Translations under genes and position numbers: made by a program | Notes under the pieces: generated by a model | What the model was told of the DNA's origin: nothing | What the model saw: the letters and a program-made list of their open reading frames with translations, nothing else | The model's database searches: none | Shown: piece by piece, positions 1 through 10,380 of the stretch | Numbering within the stretch: position 1 is the first letter of the stretch | Layout: the number at the start of each line of letters is the position of its first letter | Assembly: GCA_024741835.1 (NCBI GenBank) | Contig: JAENRP010000665.1 | Location: 1-11,639, forward strand | DNA length: 11,639 nucleotides | Origin: Diplocarpon mali | Lineage: Eukaryota > Ascomycota > Leotiomycetes > Helotiales > Drepanopezizaceae | Reading direction: 5' to 3'

Positions 1-132
1 ATAAAGTTGAATTATATAAGAGTTTTTAATAATCAATTTATATAATTTATAAATAATAATTATAAAGTAATCTTTAAGCCTAAAATTAAAGATAGACTTT
101 ATATTATCTTAAAGGTGATATTATAGAAATTG

Positions 133-603
133 ACTCTTAAGCTAGACTTATAAGTGGATTCCTTTAAGGAAAGTATACTCTTTACCCTAATATAATTAAG
201 TAAGGATAAGGAGAATAGATAGACTCTTAAATTAGGATTATAAGTAAAATTTATAAAAATAACTCTTAAGCTAAGACTATAAGTAGATTATAAAGTATCC
301 TTAAAGATAACTCTTAAGCTAGGATTATAAGTAAATTTAATAGAAATGACTCTTAAGCTAAGACTGCAAGTAGATTTTGCAAATTTGCTAATAATAACTC
401 TTAAGCTAAGATTATAAGTGAAATTCGCAGAAATAACTCTTAGGCTAGGACTATAAGTGAAATTCGCGAATTTATTAGAGACGACTCTTAAGCTAGGACT
501 ATAAGTAGATCTTGCTATTTTTAGGAAATCGACTCTTAAGCTAGAACTGTAAGTAGATCTTGCGATTTTATTAAAAACGACTCTTAAGCTAGGCTTGCAA
601 TTA
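133..603 (+). repeat. In-frame 39/48-bp coding minisatellite within the copia frame
   Basis: Ten copies of a motif reading T-L-K-L-[GR]-L-Q-V (Gln usually now TAA or TAG) begin at 133, 223, 262, 310, 349, 397, 436, 484, 532 and 580. The intervals are 90, 39, 48, 39, 48, 39, 48, 48 and 48, all multiples of three, and every copy is in the copia pol phase. Spacers encode a short hydrophobic/basic stretch (for example D-L-A-I-L-L-K-T), giving 13- or 16-residue peptide repeats. Because the core is palindrome-like, the opposite strand is also open and reads T-Y-S-P-S-L-R-V repeatedly. That minus-strand frame (288-614) opens only at a TTG and is best read as a mirror image. The core is a diverged version of the dispersed 24-bp element found elsewhere in this window. 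The array lies just before the GAG-pre-integrase part, where copia normally has the protease-to-integrase linker. Confidence 0.85.
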
Positions 604-1620
604 GAAAATGGCAAAACCTTAAATTGCTATTACTAGTCCTTTCTAGCCGCTAATAATAAAGCATCGATTAACAATAGGCTATTAAAGCTATTAAAAGCCA
701 AAAGCCTATTAAGGTATTAGTTAATATATAGAAGATTCGCATATTTAAGGTTAAAGAAATTAAAGGGCTTATATAAGGTCTTAACTTTAAAATAGAAGAT
801 TTAAGTACTAAAGGATCACTTAATACACTGAATTTGCAAGCTAATAAAACTTTAAAATCAAATATAAACTAAGCTTAATCTATAGAAAGATTTGATACTA
901 ATACTAATATCTATTAATACTATTAGACTATTTATAACTTTAATTAAAGGAAATAATTAGTTTTCTTAAATAGTAGATAACTCTACTTAATAGATATAGA
1001 CCATTTGCGCTAAGACTAAATCTAAGCTTATAGAAAAGCTAGAAACTTAGAAAGTAATAGAGGAACGCTAGACTTAGTTAAAGCTAATAGCTATTAGGTT
1101 TAATAATATATTAAAGATTAAAGTAAAGCTTAATAAATAGGTAAAATAAGGAGTTTATTATAAACTAATTATAATATATAAAGGTTTCTATTAGAATAGC
1201 ATTACTAAGCGAAGCATTTAATAAGTAGAAATTGACTATTGCGCTCTATTATAAGATACTAACCTACTATTAGAATTCTAAGACCTTGCGGTTAAGGCAG
1301 ATATATACTTATAAAATAGAATAGGTAGTAGACTAATAGTTAATAGCACTTAAATATCACTATATAAAGTATATTTTAAATAGAAGCTAAGCTTAGACTA
1401 TATCTATATCTTTAAAAGCATTTGCTACTCTTATATTAGCCTAAAGTCCTAGCCTATAGGTATAAAGAGTAAGAAGCTAATAGACTAAGGTAGAAAGTAT
1501 ATATTTATTAAGTATATTAAATAGATAATAAAGTAGTAGATAGTATATGTGCTAGATCTAAGGCGAGTAATTATATTCTTAATAGTTGAGTTTAATAAAT
1601 TTTAAAATAGGAAGGAGCTG
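601..1620 (+). pseudogene. copia GAG-pre-integrase and integrase domains (degraded)
   Basis: In the copia pol phase the GAG-pre-integrase signature is visible around 721-780 as L-I-Y-R-R-F-A-Y-L (family: a W-H-R-R-x-G-H-L type block). The integrase core follows. V-D-N-S-T at 973-987 corresponds to the family's VDD-S-R block, and I-R-F-N-N at 1093-1107 to IRSDNG, its catalytic Asp now Asn. T-K-R at 1204-1212 corresponds to the AER block that carries the catalytic Glu, now Lys. Both replacements are G-to-A transitions, so this integrase could not catalyse strand transfer. Downstream, E-F-*-D-L-A-V-K-A (about 1273-1299), I-F-K-S-I-C-Y (1408-1428) and Y-I-F-I-K-Y (1498-1515) match the conserved post-core segments (EAVxTA, FGCxCY, FIGY). 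Assignment of the catalytic residues is by eye against the family pattern. Confidence 0.82.
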
Positions 1621-2160
1621 TCTTTAAAGCTCTATATACCTAGAGATTTATAAGGTATACTATTTAATAGTAATACTATTAAGCCGAACTAATAACCCCT
1701 TTCTCTTAGCTTAGGTATATTAAGTGTACCTATTAATTAATAACCTATTAGTCGCTTAAAGGCCGAATAGACTATTCCTATTATTTGCAAACTACTTAAA
1801 GTATAAAATAACTTCGATATTATTATCCCTTTAATTAAAGCACCTATAGTAAAGGATATTCTTAAAATAAGTATAAGTAATAATAAGCCTCTATTACTAG
1901 AAAGCGGTTCCTTAGATAATAAGCCTATAGAATCTATAGCCGAACTTACGTCTTTAAAGAGGAATAGAGACCTAGAATTAGAAGATACCTTAAATAAACG
2001 CAAGTCTAAGCGTATCTAGGCTATAATAGTGCATAGGATCTATAAGCTTAAACTCTAATAGAGCTTTAATAAAGATAATGCATTCTTAGCCGCTAAGGGG
2101 ATAATAAAAATCTCTTTTCTAAAGATATATAATAAAGCTATTAACGATTTAGAGAATAGA

Positions 2161-3054
2161 GTAGTATAGAATAAGGCAATTTAAAAGGAGATAAGCTCTC
2201 TTATTACAAATAGTATATAAATAGAGGAACTAATACTAAAGGACGTAAACCTAGTATTAACAAAGTGGGTCTTTATAATTAAAATATATATAGATAGGAC
2301 CTTTAAATGTTATAAGGCAAGGCTTATAGCTAAGGGCTTCTCTTAATAGTATAGAAAAGACTACTTCGACACGTTTGCGCTAATAGTTCGTATAGATACC
2401 CTTTGCATATTTATAGTAATAGTAGCTGCTAAGAACCTTAAATGTAGATAGTATAATATTAAGAATGCATTTACTAAAGCGATTATAAAGGAACGGATTT
2501 TTCTCTCCTAACCTAATAGTATTCCTATATACGCTAGCCACTCTCTTTATATACTTTACAATATCTATAGGCTTAAATAATCAGCTTATAATTAAAACCT
2601 CTTATATAGCTTTACTTTAATAGAAATGGGATTCGTTTAAAGCTTAGCTAACCCTTATCTATTTACTTATATTAAGTATAGAATTAAGTTGCTACTATAT
2701 ATTAATAATATTGCTATAGCTATAAAAATAACTATTTAATTAGATTGGTTCTTTATAATAATTCGGAAACGTTTTAATATTAAGGATCTAAGGGGAATTT
2801 ATAAGATCCTTAGTATCTATATTATAAGGAACCGCTCTACTTAAGAACTCTAGTTAGATTAAGAATAGTATATTAAGAAGATCCTAGACCGAATAGGACT
2901 CTCTACTTATACTCCTAACTTTAAGCTAAAGTGTACTCTAATCGAAGGAAAGTATAATAAGTTAAAGCCTACTAATGAAAATGAGTAAAGAAGAGATCTA
3001 AAGAAGTACTAATAGGATATTAGAGTGATTATATATACTATAGTATATATAAGA
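2161..3054 (+). pseudogene. copia reverse transcriptase domain (degraded, truncated)
   Basis: The RVT_2 family blocks appear in order and one phase: T-K-W-V-F (2260-2274), K-A-R-L-I-A-K-G-F (2314-2340), Y-N-I-K-N-A-F (2452-2472; family MDVKNAF), Y-R-L-K-* (2566-2580; family YGLKQ), Y-I-N-N-I-A-I-A (2698-2721; family YVDD) and I-K-D-L-R-G (2776-2793). The two polymerase-active-site Asp codons GAT are now AAT, and Gly in YGLKQ is now Arg, all G-to-A changes. The domain ends in I-Y-T-I-V-Y-I-R (3031-3054), the start of the block that normally continues TRPDI before RNase H. The next base is the first T of the telomere tract, so RNase H is missing. The antisense open stretch 1737-2003 just upstream is a shadow of this pol frame. 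Confidence 0.9.
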
Positions 3055-3099
3055 TTAGGGTTAGGGTTAGGGTTAGGGTTAGGGTTAGGGTTAGGGTTA
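3055..3099 (+). repeat. Interstitial telomeric repeat, (TTAGGG)7 + TTA
   Basis: Seven perfect TTAGGG units occupy 3055-3096, followed by TTA. TTAGGG is the usual telomere repeat of filamentous ascomycetes. The G-rich strand reads left to right, so the orientation is that of a chromosome end lying to the right of the copia fragment. The tract separates two unrelated truncated retroelements at single-base resolution: copia ends at 3054 and gypsy coding is readable from 3098. It is perfectly preserved while its flanks are mutated, but this does not prove youth: neither strand of TTAGGG contains CpA, so RIP has no preferred target in it. Confidence 0.97.
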
Positions 3100-3907
3100 T
3101 AAGAACTAGATAAAACACTTTTATAGAATACTTTTTACTTATCGAACGATAATCTATAAACCGACTGGAGTTATACTATTTTTCTTTATCTATAGCAAAG
3201 AGGCATAGCTTCCTCTTAAATCCTAATAGCCTATTTAAAGATTATTTAACTATAGTCAAATTTAGAACCGTTTTAATTTGCTTATAATAAGATGCTAATA
3301 ACTTAAGCTCTAAGATATAGATATAAAGGAAATCATTCTGCAAAAGAAATAATATTAGGAAAAAGCTAAGGAAGCATAAGCTGCTTTTAAAATACTTAAA
3401 ACGTACCCTATTTGAAAAGATAATCTTATCTTAGTTTATAATATTATAAGAAGTATTAATATATTAATAGATATTAAACTTAATTATTAATAGCTTAGTC
3501 TATTTAAGGTTAAATCTAAGTAGAAAGAAAAGGGATGCTATTCTCTTTAGGAACTTGATAAAGTCGATATTAAAGGAACCTTCGTAGCCAATCGACTAAA
3601 GCGCTTTTATTAATGCAATTAGACCTTATTCCCTTTAAAAGACGAATTAGAAATTAATATAAACTCCGAATCTTCTATAGGAACCGATAGCAATATAAGC
3701 AATTTTAAACCCTTAGATAAAGACTAAGATTTTTCCAACTTAACTTATAAGCCAGTCCTACGAGTAAAGAATATTAAAATATCTAATTAATCGCAACCTT
3801 AAGTTATTATTCTTAAAATATCTAAAGAATATAAGTAGGAATATTAAACGATTTCCTAGCCTATCAATTATCCTACCTTCCTTTAATCCTTATTTTTATA
3901 TTTTTAA
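3098..3907 (+). pseudogene. Ty3/gypsy integrase C-terminal fragment (RIP-degraded)
   Basis: In the phase starting at 3098 the translation resumes as Y-K-N-*-I-K-H-F. It then gives R-T-I-I-Y-K-P-T-G-V (3143-3172), matching the R-T-T-x-R-x-S/P-T-G block of gypsy integrases, and S-K-E-A near 3194 matching the following Y-G-x-E segment. A basic helical stretch (about 3270-3400) and a decayed 'GDLVL' type segment (N-L-I-L-V-Y, 3422-3439) follow. The domain closes with K-G-T-F-V-A-N-R-L-K-R-F (3572-3607), the G-T-F-x-G-N-R-L-K motif near the end of pol in fungal gypsy elements. An acidic/serine-rich tail continues past it and contains a copy of the palindromic peptide element (3743-3766). The exact end is uncertain; I place it at the TAA of 3905-3907, after which composition turns pyrimidine-rich. 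RT, RNase H, protease and the integrase catalytic core are absent, and no LTR is recognisable. Confidence 0.82.
3743..3766 (+). repeat. Palindromic peptide element, gypsy-tail copy
   Basis: Reads T-Y-K-P-V-L-R-V in the phase of the gypsy fragment. The last three codons (cta cga gta) match the well-preserved copy at 7277-7300 except for one third base. The inverted-repeat arms are now imperfect. Confidence 0.7.
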
Positions 3908-4159
3908 TAAGGTCGCTTCCTTTATTATTTAAGATATAGATCTTTTAAGATCACTTTAAATTCTTACCTACTTTGACTTATTTTACATTCTTAATATTAG
4001 CCTTTAATTATAATATTCTTATTACTTTCTTTAAATAACAAATAAAAAGTCCAATTTCCTTAATATATATATAGTAAACCTATTGCAGCTTATATGCCCT
4101 TTTAATTCTTATACCCTATTAAACTCTCTTATTTATACTCCCTATCTTTCATAAGTAAT
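3908..4159 (+). promoter_or_regulatory. Pyrimidine-rich leader before pseudogene A
   Basis: No coding phase can be followed here. The + strand is rich in T and C runs, as is common in fungal promoters and 5' leaders, and has several TATA-like stretches (for example around 4062-4073). The equivalent region before pseudogene B (7517-8052) has the same character. No specific factor site can be named. Confidence 0.4.
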
Positions 4160-5005
4160 ATGCCTTTAAAGAACTTACAAATGGTTTTATCTACTGCAAT
4201 AAAGGATAAATAAGTACTAGTTATAAACTTCTCTTAAGATAGTAGAGCTATTATATTATTAAAGAGCTTTAAATCGACCTATGCAGCCTTAGGAGATATA
4301 GAGTAATAAAAACTCCTTTTAACTTACGCGAATACTATTAGCAACCTTTTAACTTAAGTAGCCTTTGGAATTCTCTAATTTAACGACTTTTTAATTAAAG
4401 AATTAAGATTAAAGGGAATCTCTAAAGAGGAATTCTTAGCTAATATAGATTAATATATAACCTTGGCTAACACTTTTAAAATGGACTAAGATAAAAGGGA
4501 AGAATCTATTTAACGTTTGGATAATTTAGCTACTAATAAGAAAGGACTCTTATTTCGGTCATATTTCTTAATAAATATTAATTCTAATAATAGAAGGCGA
4601 GTATTATTAAAAATTCTTAAAGAAAATACTCCTATAGCTAGAGCTATTTAGATTCTCAATTTCTTTATTATTTAAGAGGGAGTAGTAAAATTCTAAGGCA
4701 ATCGAATTCGCAGTTGCCGATTTGTAAGCCTATTTAATGCAATACTTATAGCAGTTAATAGAGCTATAAAAAGATCAAATTAGGCTATAGATATTACCCT
4801 ACCTAATAGTACTATTATTAATATACTAGTGCTCTGCGCTTCTACTTATAGTTTGCTTATTTTAAAAGAAAACTAAACTCTTATATTAGGGTTTAGATAA
4901 GATTTCTTTAATAATAAAAAAGAGAATTAGTTATTTATAATTAAGCCTACTTTGAAATTCGCCTTTTAGCTTAAAGATATAATAAGTGCTGAATTATATA
5001 ATTTA

Positions 5006-5029
5006 ACTTATAATCTTAGACTAAGAGTT
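5006..5029 (+). repeat. Palindromic peptide element in A, site 1
   Basis: Reads T-Y-N-L-R-L-R-V in the phase of A (codon 283). It occupies the same place as the copy at 8941-8964 in B, preceded in both by an N-L dipeptide. The inverted repeat is largely lost. Confidence 0.65.
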
Positions 5030-6391
5030 AGAAATGAGAATTTTAAAACTGGACCTAACTTGCCTTTTGCTAAAATGATTCTAAAAACTGCTATTAAATA
5101 AATTGCCCGAACGCTTAGCGCAGCCTCTTTAGAGTTTTTGGAATCTTTAGGAGACTCTCTTCTAGCTAAATAACCTATTTTAGCTCGACCTTTAAGAAGA
5201 ATAGATCATTTGATAGCTACCTTAGCTAATTTGTAATTTGAAATTAAAGGATTGCGCGCTCGCTTAAACTCCTTCCTTAACAATTTAAAGGAGCTAGTTC
5301 TTAACTTCTTTATATTTATATACAACTGTTTTAGAAATAATAATATAAGGGAAGACCTTATTCCTACTACTTTAAAGATAATTAGGAGAGCTATTAGATA
5401 GATTTAATAGCTTATCTTAAACGAGTTCGCCCTTATAGATATTATTCAATTCTTTAATAATTATAGAAGTTAAGAACTTAGTCTTTTAAATGCTAAGCGA
5501 GACTATTTTATCTTATAAGAAAGAGAATATGAAGAGGAATCTATTAATTAGGACATTTGTAATTATAGCAATATGCCTTAATCGGTTATTCTTAACCTTA
5601 AGCTTAAAGAACGATATAATATTTAAGTATCCTTTGTAATAAAAACTCGCTTTTAATAGTATCTTCTTAGCATAAGAATTAAAGGGAGAAGACTTTACGA
5701 CCTTTATATTCGCTCTCTTTTAATTTACTATAATCTTAATTATAAAGGATTTAATATTAACGAAACTATTAAATACCTCGAACTTTTCTATAATATAGAA
5801 GATATCGATCTTTTTCTAATCTACTTTAATAATCAATTCTTTATCTCTTTAAAGATACGCAAATCTAACCTATTAATAATAGAAGCATCTCTAGGTACTA
5901 TAAAATTTAAAGCTGATCTTAAAGCCTTAAAAGCGTTAGAGCCGATTAAATGGAATAATTCTTTCTTTTCAACATTTTTAAGCAATAAATAGCAAAAGGA
6001 AATAAAAGAAGAAGGGTCAATTGTAATGCCTGAACCCTTTAAATGCCTCTTTCTAACTGATAATTTTACTATTAATAATAGTGCTTTTATAGGTATATTC
6101 CTTTCTATTATAAGATAAGAAGCAAAGATATACCTTTATCACTTCCGCCTTACAAATAATGCAACCTTTATACCTTCTTATTTTCTTTATAATATAATAT
6201 TCAGTTTTATTTAATAAGTCCTTTGGATATATTATAGACTCTACCTTTTAGCTATAATAGTGAAAAATAGAAGAGCCTATTAGCTTATAGCCTATCCTAA
6301 ACCTCTCTAATTAATTAGCCTTAGTCTTTATAATTAAGTTGTTTTAATAAAAAGAGATATAAGTGCTACTAATAAAGAAATTCCAATTTTT

Positions 6392-6415
6392 ACTTATAGT
6401 CCTAGCCTATAAGTC
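6392..6415 (+). repeat. Palindromic peptide element in A, site 2
   Basis: Reads T-Y-S-P-S-L-*-V in phase (codon 745). The arms ACTTATAGTCC and AGCCTATAAGT pair at 9 of 11 positions around a single central base. It lies at the site equivalent to 10357-10380 in B, about 30 codons after the shared Y-P-K-P. Confidence 0.8.
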
Positions 6416-7276
6416 AATTTTATTAGAAAGTAAGTCTTAGATTATTAGATCCTACTAATCGGATAAAGACTAGCTTTTAAAAGCCTTAATAGGTAGGTCG
6501 GCTCTTAGTCGAATGTAAAACTCACTCTATCTATAAAGAAGATAAGTCGATAGACTTCCTAAGCACTCGGTTCAAAATCTCAACTAGCTTATATAACTAT
6601 AAAAATAAAGTAAAAAGAGATCTTACGGCTTATTACTAATAAGAGTAACCTTATTATAATAATAATAAAATAAGGGCACCTTTTTAAAATACGCTTAAAT
6701 AAACTTTATAAAATTAGTGACTTTATGACCTTTTATAACAACTATATAGCTATTTGCAATAAGAATACCTTAGAAAATAAGACTCGAATCTCCGATCTTA
6801 TCTTTTCAGTCTTTACTTTAGAGCAACCTTTAGTGCCTTAATAAATTAATATAAATAAAACTATTATACCTTTTAAGGTAGCTTTTCATCTTAAGAACTG
6901 CAGTAGCCTCTTTAAAGCTATTATTAGTTAGCGCTCTTAAATAGATCCTTCTATTATAATTAAAGTATAGGAGTTATTCCTTCTTAATAAGGATAAATTG
7001 AAAATCCACCTTATAGAATATAATCAAAAACTCTTTAATGCCCTTATTAAAGCCTAGATAAACGTTATAAATACTAAGTCGCTTCTTTATAGACTTAAGT
7101 CTTAAGGATAATGCAATAAAGTAAATGTTATTTAAAAGCCTAATATACTAATTGATAAAGGCATTATTATAAGAAAATTTGGAAAAGAAACAAACTGAGA
7201 TACTAGTATAGTGCTAGACCTTGATTTAGGAACCAATCTCCTATTTTTACCCTTAAGCTTAGAAACGCTAAGACTG

Positions 7277-7300
7277 ACTCGCAAGCCCAGCCTGCGAGTA
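7277..7300 (+). repeat. Palindromic peptide element in A, site 3 (best-preserved coding copy)
   Basis: Reads T-R-K-P-S-L-R-V with no stop, in phase (codon 1040). It has a perfect 7-bp outer stem, ACTCGCA with TGCGAGT, and 9 of 11 arm positions pair. CpG and CpA sites are intact here, so this copy probably shows the pre-RIP sequence best. It is equivalent in position to 11179-11202 in B. Confidence 0.85.
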
Positions 7301-7516
7301 AGGTTGGACTTAGCTAGCTTTAGCCTACGAGATGGTTCGGATGAACTTCGGCTACTAATCCTAGGGGTATAAATAGAGGTTCCTTTAGTAAAGGTACCTA
7401 AATTAGAGAAATCGCTAAGAGGTAAGAACTAACGCAAGAGAAGAAGACTCTAAAGTGATGATAAAATTAACAATTGAGTCAAACGATCTAGGAAATCAAG
7501 TCTATCCCCCTTTTGA

Positions 7517-8052
7517 AAACTATTTAGAGAAATTGCAAATTAGAAGTTGAATTTTTTTTAAGATTATCTACTTTTTATATACCTGCACCTCTTTATTCTT
7601 AACCTATTATTTTACTCTATATATATTCTTTATTTACTTTACTCTTTATATGATTTAGTCTTTGATTATTCCCTTTATATGCAACTTTCTAACGCTTACC
7701 TTTGAAATATCGTCCTTACCTTTAACAATTGTCATTTACTAATTGTAAGTCCTTATATATATTATACCTTACTTTTGTTCCCACTTTCGGCCTCTTTATA
7801 CCCACTTTTCCTTTGCGCGCTAATGCGATTCCTATCTTTATAAATAAACCTCTTCCTGCACTATAATTATACTTTTTTTTTACCTTTTTTATAACCCTAC
7901 TAAACCCTAGTACTAGCACTAATAATACTACTAGTATTATCTTTCTATTATTAATCTTTTCTGATTAAAGCTTTTGGTCTTAATAAATTCTTTTTAAAGA
8001 GGATTTATTCTTCTACCAGTTGAACCCTATCCCTTTTATTAAATAATTCATT
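7517..8052. promoter_or_regulatory. Intergenic region between A and B, pyrimidine-rich
   Basis: No coding phase is supported. The + strand is strongly T/C-rich with T-runs (7552-7559 and about 7873-7880) and TATA-like stretches, consistent with A's 3' end plus B's promoter and leader. The minus-strand open stretch 7722-7919 gives a Lys/Arg-rich peptide only because the other strand is pyrimidine-rich; it has no homologous feel, so I leave it out. The only structured elements are the palindrome at 7922-7940 and two CCCTA words at 7895-7909 that look telomere-like but are not tandem. Confidence 0.5.
7922..7940. promoter_or_regulatory. Perfect 19-bp palindrome upstream of B
   Basis: Arms ATAATACTA and TAGTATTAT are exact reverse complements around one C, about 110 bp before the ATG of B. 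It could be an operator-like dimer site or chance in AT-rich DNA; there is no counterpart evident before A. Confidence 0.3.
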
Positions 8053-8940
8053 ATGGTACCACTAGGCATAAGTAAAAAGGCCATACCTAAGAAGAGCATA
8101 GCTGTCGTCGCATTAGGCAGTAAGACCTTAGTCGCCTTTAGCAACGAACTAATATTAGAGGGAGGATTCTCTTAGGATAGTAAAACTTTAAGATTATTGG
8201 AAGATGTTATAAGCACCTATAGAACATTAGGTGAAATAGAATAGCAAGTATTCCTAAACTCATTTATAAAAGTATTAAATTATAGAATTTCTACTATAGA
8301 AGAAGGATTTCTAGGATTTGATGACTTCTTTGAAAATAAATTAAAAACCAAAGGTATTAATCGAGAGAAGTTTTTATAAGAATATTAGGGTTATGCCAAC
8401 TCTATAGACTTATTTCGGAAGAATAGAGATAAAAAGGAGGAGTGTACTAAAAGACTATTGCAATTTACTAGCAGTACCTATGGCATATTATTCCAAACCT
8501 ACTTTATGATAGATATTACCGCTAATAACGCCCTATAGGGGCTTAGAAAAATCTTTAAGATATATCAACCTATAGCAAAGGCCATATAGGTATTAAATTA
8601 TTTCACTATCTAAAAAGGTATGAAAAAGCTGTAGGGAAATAGCATTAGAGGTAGAAAATTTATTAGGTTCTTAAGCACTATTATATACTCTACTATTCAG
8701 ACTATAAAAGACAACCTATTATAGTATGATAATCTTACACTTTCCGACCAAACTGTTCTAAATACACTTAGCCTTTAATAGTTATAATATAGTCTACTTA
8801 TTATAAAAGAAAAGATGACTTATCTCGCTAAGTATATTATAAATTACTTTAATAATAAGATAGAGAGATAGGAGTTTATTATCCCTATTACTTTAAAAAT
8901 GCTACTACCCTTAGTAGGAATAACTAATAAGGAGAATTTG

Positions 8941-8964
8941 ACTTATAGGCCTGGCCTATAAGTG
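8941..8964 (+). repeat. Palindromic peptide element in B, site 1 (perfect inverted repeat)
   Basis: Arms ACTTATAGGCC and GGCCTATAAGT are perfect 11-bp reverse complements around one central T. It reads T-Y-R-P-G-L-*-V in the phase of B (codon 297). It shares its position with 5006-5029 in A. Confidence 0.88.
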
Positions 8965-9126
8965 GAATTAGTATATAAGGAGGATATCCTTAAGCTAGAG
9001 ATTGCTATGATACTAGGAACTTAAGCAGCTAACTTGCCCGACTACCAATCCTCTGACTCAAACGAATTTAAATTACTATCCTTAGAAATGCCCTAAATAC
9101 CTTAAACACTAGTAGCAAAGAAAATG

Positions 9127-9150
9127 ACTCGCAAGCCCGATCTATAGGTC
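9127..9150 (+). repeat. Palindromic peptide element in B, site not occupied in A
   Basis: Reads T-R-K-P-D-L-*-V in phase (codon 359). The left half is identical to the copy at 7277 for 12 bases; the right half has decayed. The matching part of A has no such motif, so it was gained in B or lost in A. Confidence 0.72.
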
Positions 9151-10356
9151 AGAATATATAATAATATAGACTTAGAAGATAAGCTAACGGATAAAGTAGA
9201 TAATGCTATTACTAATATATTAGAAATTTTTAATAATATTAAGAAAGATATTTTTAATATTATTCAATCCTTCCTTAAGGACTTGCAAAAGTTTGTTTTC
9301 AAATTTTATAAGTCGATAATAAAGCGTTTAAGAAAGGAAGGTTAGGAAGAAGTTTTATTAATATAGGAAGGAATAGCAAGAGCTGTTAAATAAATTATAA
9401 AACTGCAATAAGATGAATTCTCTATAGATAATATTATATAGTTCTTTATTAATTATAAGAAATTGAATAGTAACTACTATATTCTTAAAGAAAAGTCAAA
9501 AGATAGTACAACTATTGTCTTTATAGAATGCTATTAAGTTCCCTTTAATATTAAGATAATACTATAGTATAGTAATAGATTTAAAATTATAGTAATATTA
9601 GAAATGAAAATAAGACTCTCTAAATTTATAGTAGGAATATTCAAGGACTTTAATTTTGATAAATTCTACGCCCTTTATAAACGATAATACGCGCAGTACT
9701 ATAGGCTGGCGATAATAGGCCTTAATAATAAAGATATATTATCTAATATCTATAAATTTTGCACTGCTCTTGACTTAAAGTTGTTTTTACTATACTTAAG
9801 GAATTATACAATTATAGCCACTAGTAATAGAATAGCAAGCTAGGTTAAGAAAGATATATTATTAGGATTCGCTAAATTCAAAGTGGCGCCTGAAGCTTTG
9901 AAATTATTCTATAATATCGCCTGGACTCCCGCTTAATATAATGCTATATTAACTAGTAATAAATTAATATCATTTTAAAGCAAAGGTTTTTTAAATATAC
10001 CTAAACTATTCAGTTGTGCTTTCTTAAGTACTATATATATATATAGTTATAGTTCTCGCGCAAAGACTTCATTTTTAACATTAGTATAAAAAGAACTGGA
10101 AATGTATAGATATCATTTCCGAATCTCCGATAAGAAGCCAGCTCCTCTATCCGCATTCCTCTATAATATGACTTATAGTTTAATATAACAGACTTTAAGA
10201 ATGTACTATAGATTATACCTAGGCGCTCTGCTTACTTATTATAATTCTTTATACAAGCTAGTAATATACCCTAAGCCTATACAGTTTATTAAGGTTGACT
10301 ACTATTCGAAAATCGTTGCAACTAGAATTAATACTAATATAAGATTTGTAAGATTG

Positions 10357-10380
10357 ACTCTTAGGCCTAGCTCGTAGGTC
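10357..10380 (+). repeat. Palindromic peptide element in B, site 2
   Basis: Reads T-L-R-P-S-S-*-V in phase (codon 769), about 27 codons after Y-P-K-P as in A. Arm pairing is mostly lost. Confidence 0.7.

Larger units (their letters stand above)
1..3054 (+). mobile_element. Ty1/copia retrotransposon pol, RIP-degraded, both ends missing
   Basis: One reading phase (codons starting at positions 1, 4, 7 and so on) runs through the whole segment. It shows, in copia order, a GAG-pre-integrase region (about 601-860), integrase (about 900-1600) and reverse transcriptase (about 2160-2960). That order (integrase before RT) is specific to Ty1/copia (Pseudoviridae-type) elements. The frame is broken by several dozen TAA/TAG codons but I find no frameshift, as expected from RIP. 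Stops sit where the family has Gln (the taa at 2578 in the YGLKQ motif) or Trp (the tag at 2167 before the RT). The left end runs off the window before a protease motif can be seen. The right end stops at codon 3052-3054, inside the conserved block that normally reads TRPD, where telomere repeats begin. RNase H, the LTRs and the polypurine tract are absent. The element is dead: catalytic acidic residues are replaced as well. Confidence 0.9.
4160..7516 (+). pseudogene. Pseudogene A: unknown large protein family (paralogue of B), RIP-inactivated
   Basis: A single phase of 1118 codons runs from ATG 4160 (A at -3) to TGA 7514-7516. I count about 61 internal stops, nearly all TAA/TAG and only two TGA, and no frameshift; read as former Gln/Trp they restore a continuous protein. 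I do not recognise the family and see no known catalytic motif, signal peptide or convincing membrane span. The N-terminal half looks helical and charged. Landmarks shared with B: F-S-*-D-S (codons 24-28), the K-G-I-S-K-E-E-F-L block (about 4440), Y-H-F-R (660-663), Y-Y-R-L-Y-L (691-696) and Y-P-K-P (712-715). Also shared are a K-Q-G segment with a following N-N-Y (about 6670-6740) and a late amphipathic helix. A basic cluster near the C-terminus (R-K-R-R-R, 7433-7447) could be a nuclear localisation signal. It carries three palindromic peptide elements, at codons 283, 745 and 1040. The start is supported by the aligned start of B; no intron is needed. Confidence 0.8.

Noticed and set aside
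288..614. Open minus-strand frame of 108 codons with repeated T-Y-S-P-S-L-R-V
   Set aside because: It opens only at a TTG and ends arbitrarily. It arises because the palindrome-like array reads similarly on both strands, and the plus-strand phase is the one that continues into copia pol.
1436..1459. Possible further palindromic peptide element (S-P-S-L-*-V in one frame)
   Set aside because: It is out of phase with copia. In the true phase this stretch encodes a normal integrase segment leading to K-S-K-K-L and F-I-K-Y, so the resemblance is coincidental.
1737..2003. Open minus-strand frame of 88 codons
   Set aside because: It lies antisense to the copia segment between integrase and RT, whose plus-strand phase has recognisable domains on both sides.
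7895..7909. Second telomere-like tract (two CCCTA words)
   Set aside because: There are only two imperfect, non-tandem units in a pyrimidine-rich region; chance is enough.
7722..7919. Open minus-strand frame of 65 codons, Lys/Arg-rich
   Set aside because: It lies in a pyrimidine-rich intergenic stretch, which automatically gives AAA/AGA-like codons on the other strand. No motif or context supports it.
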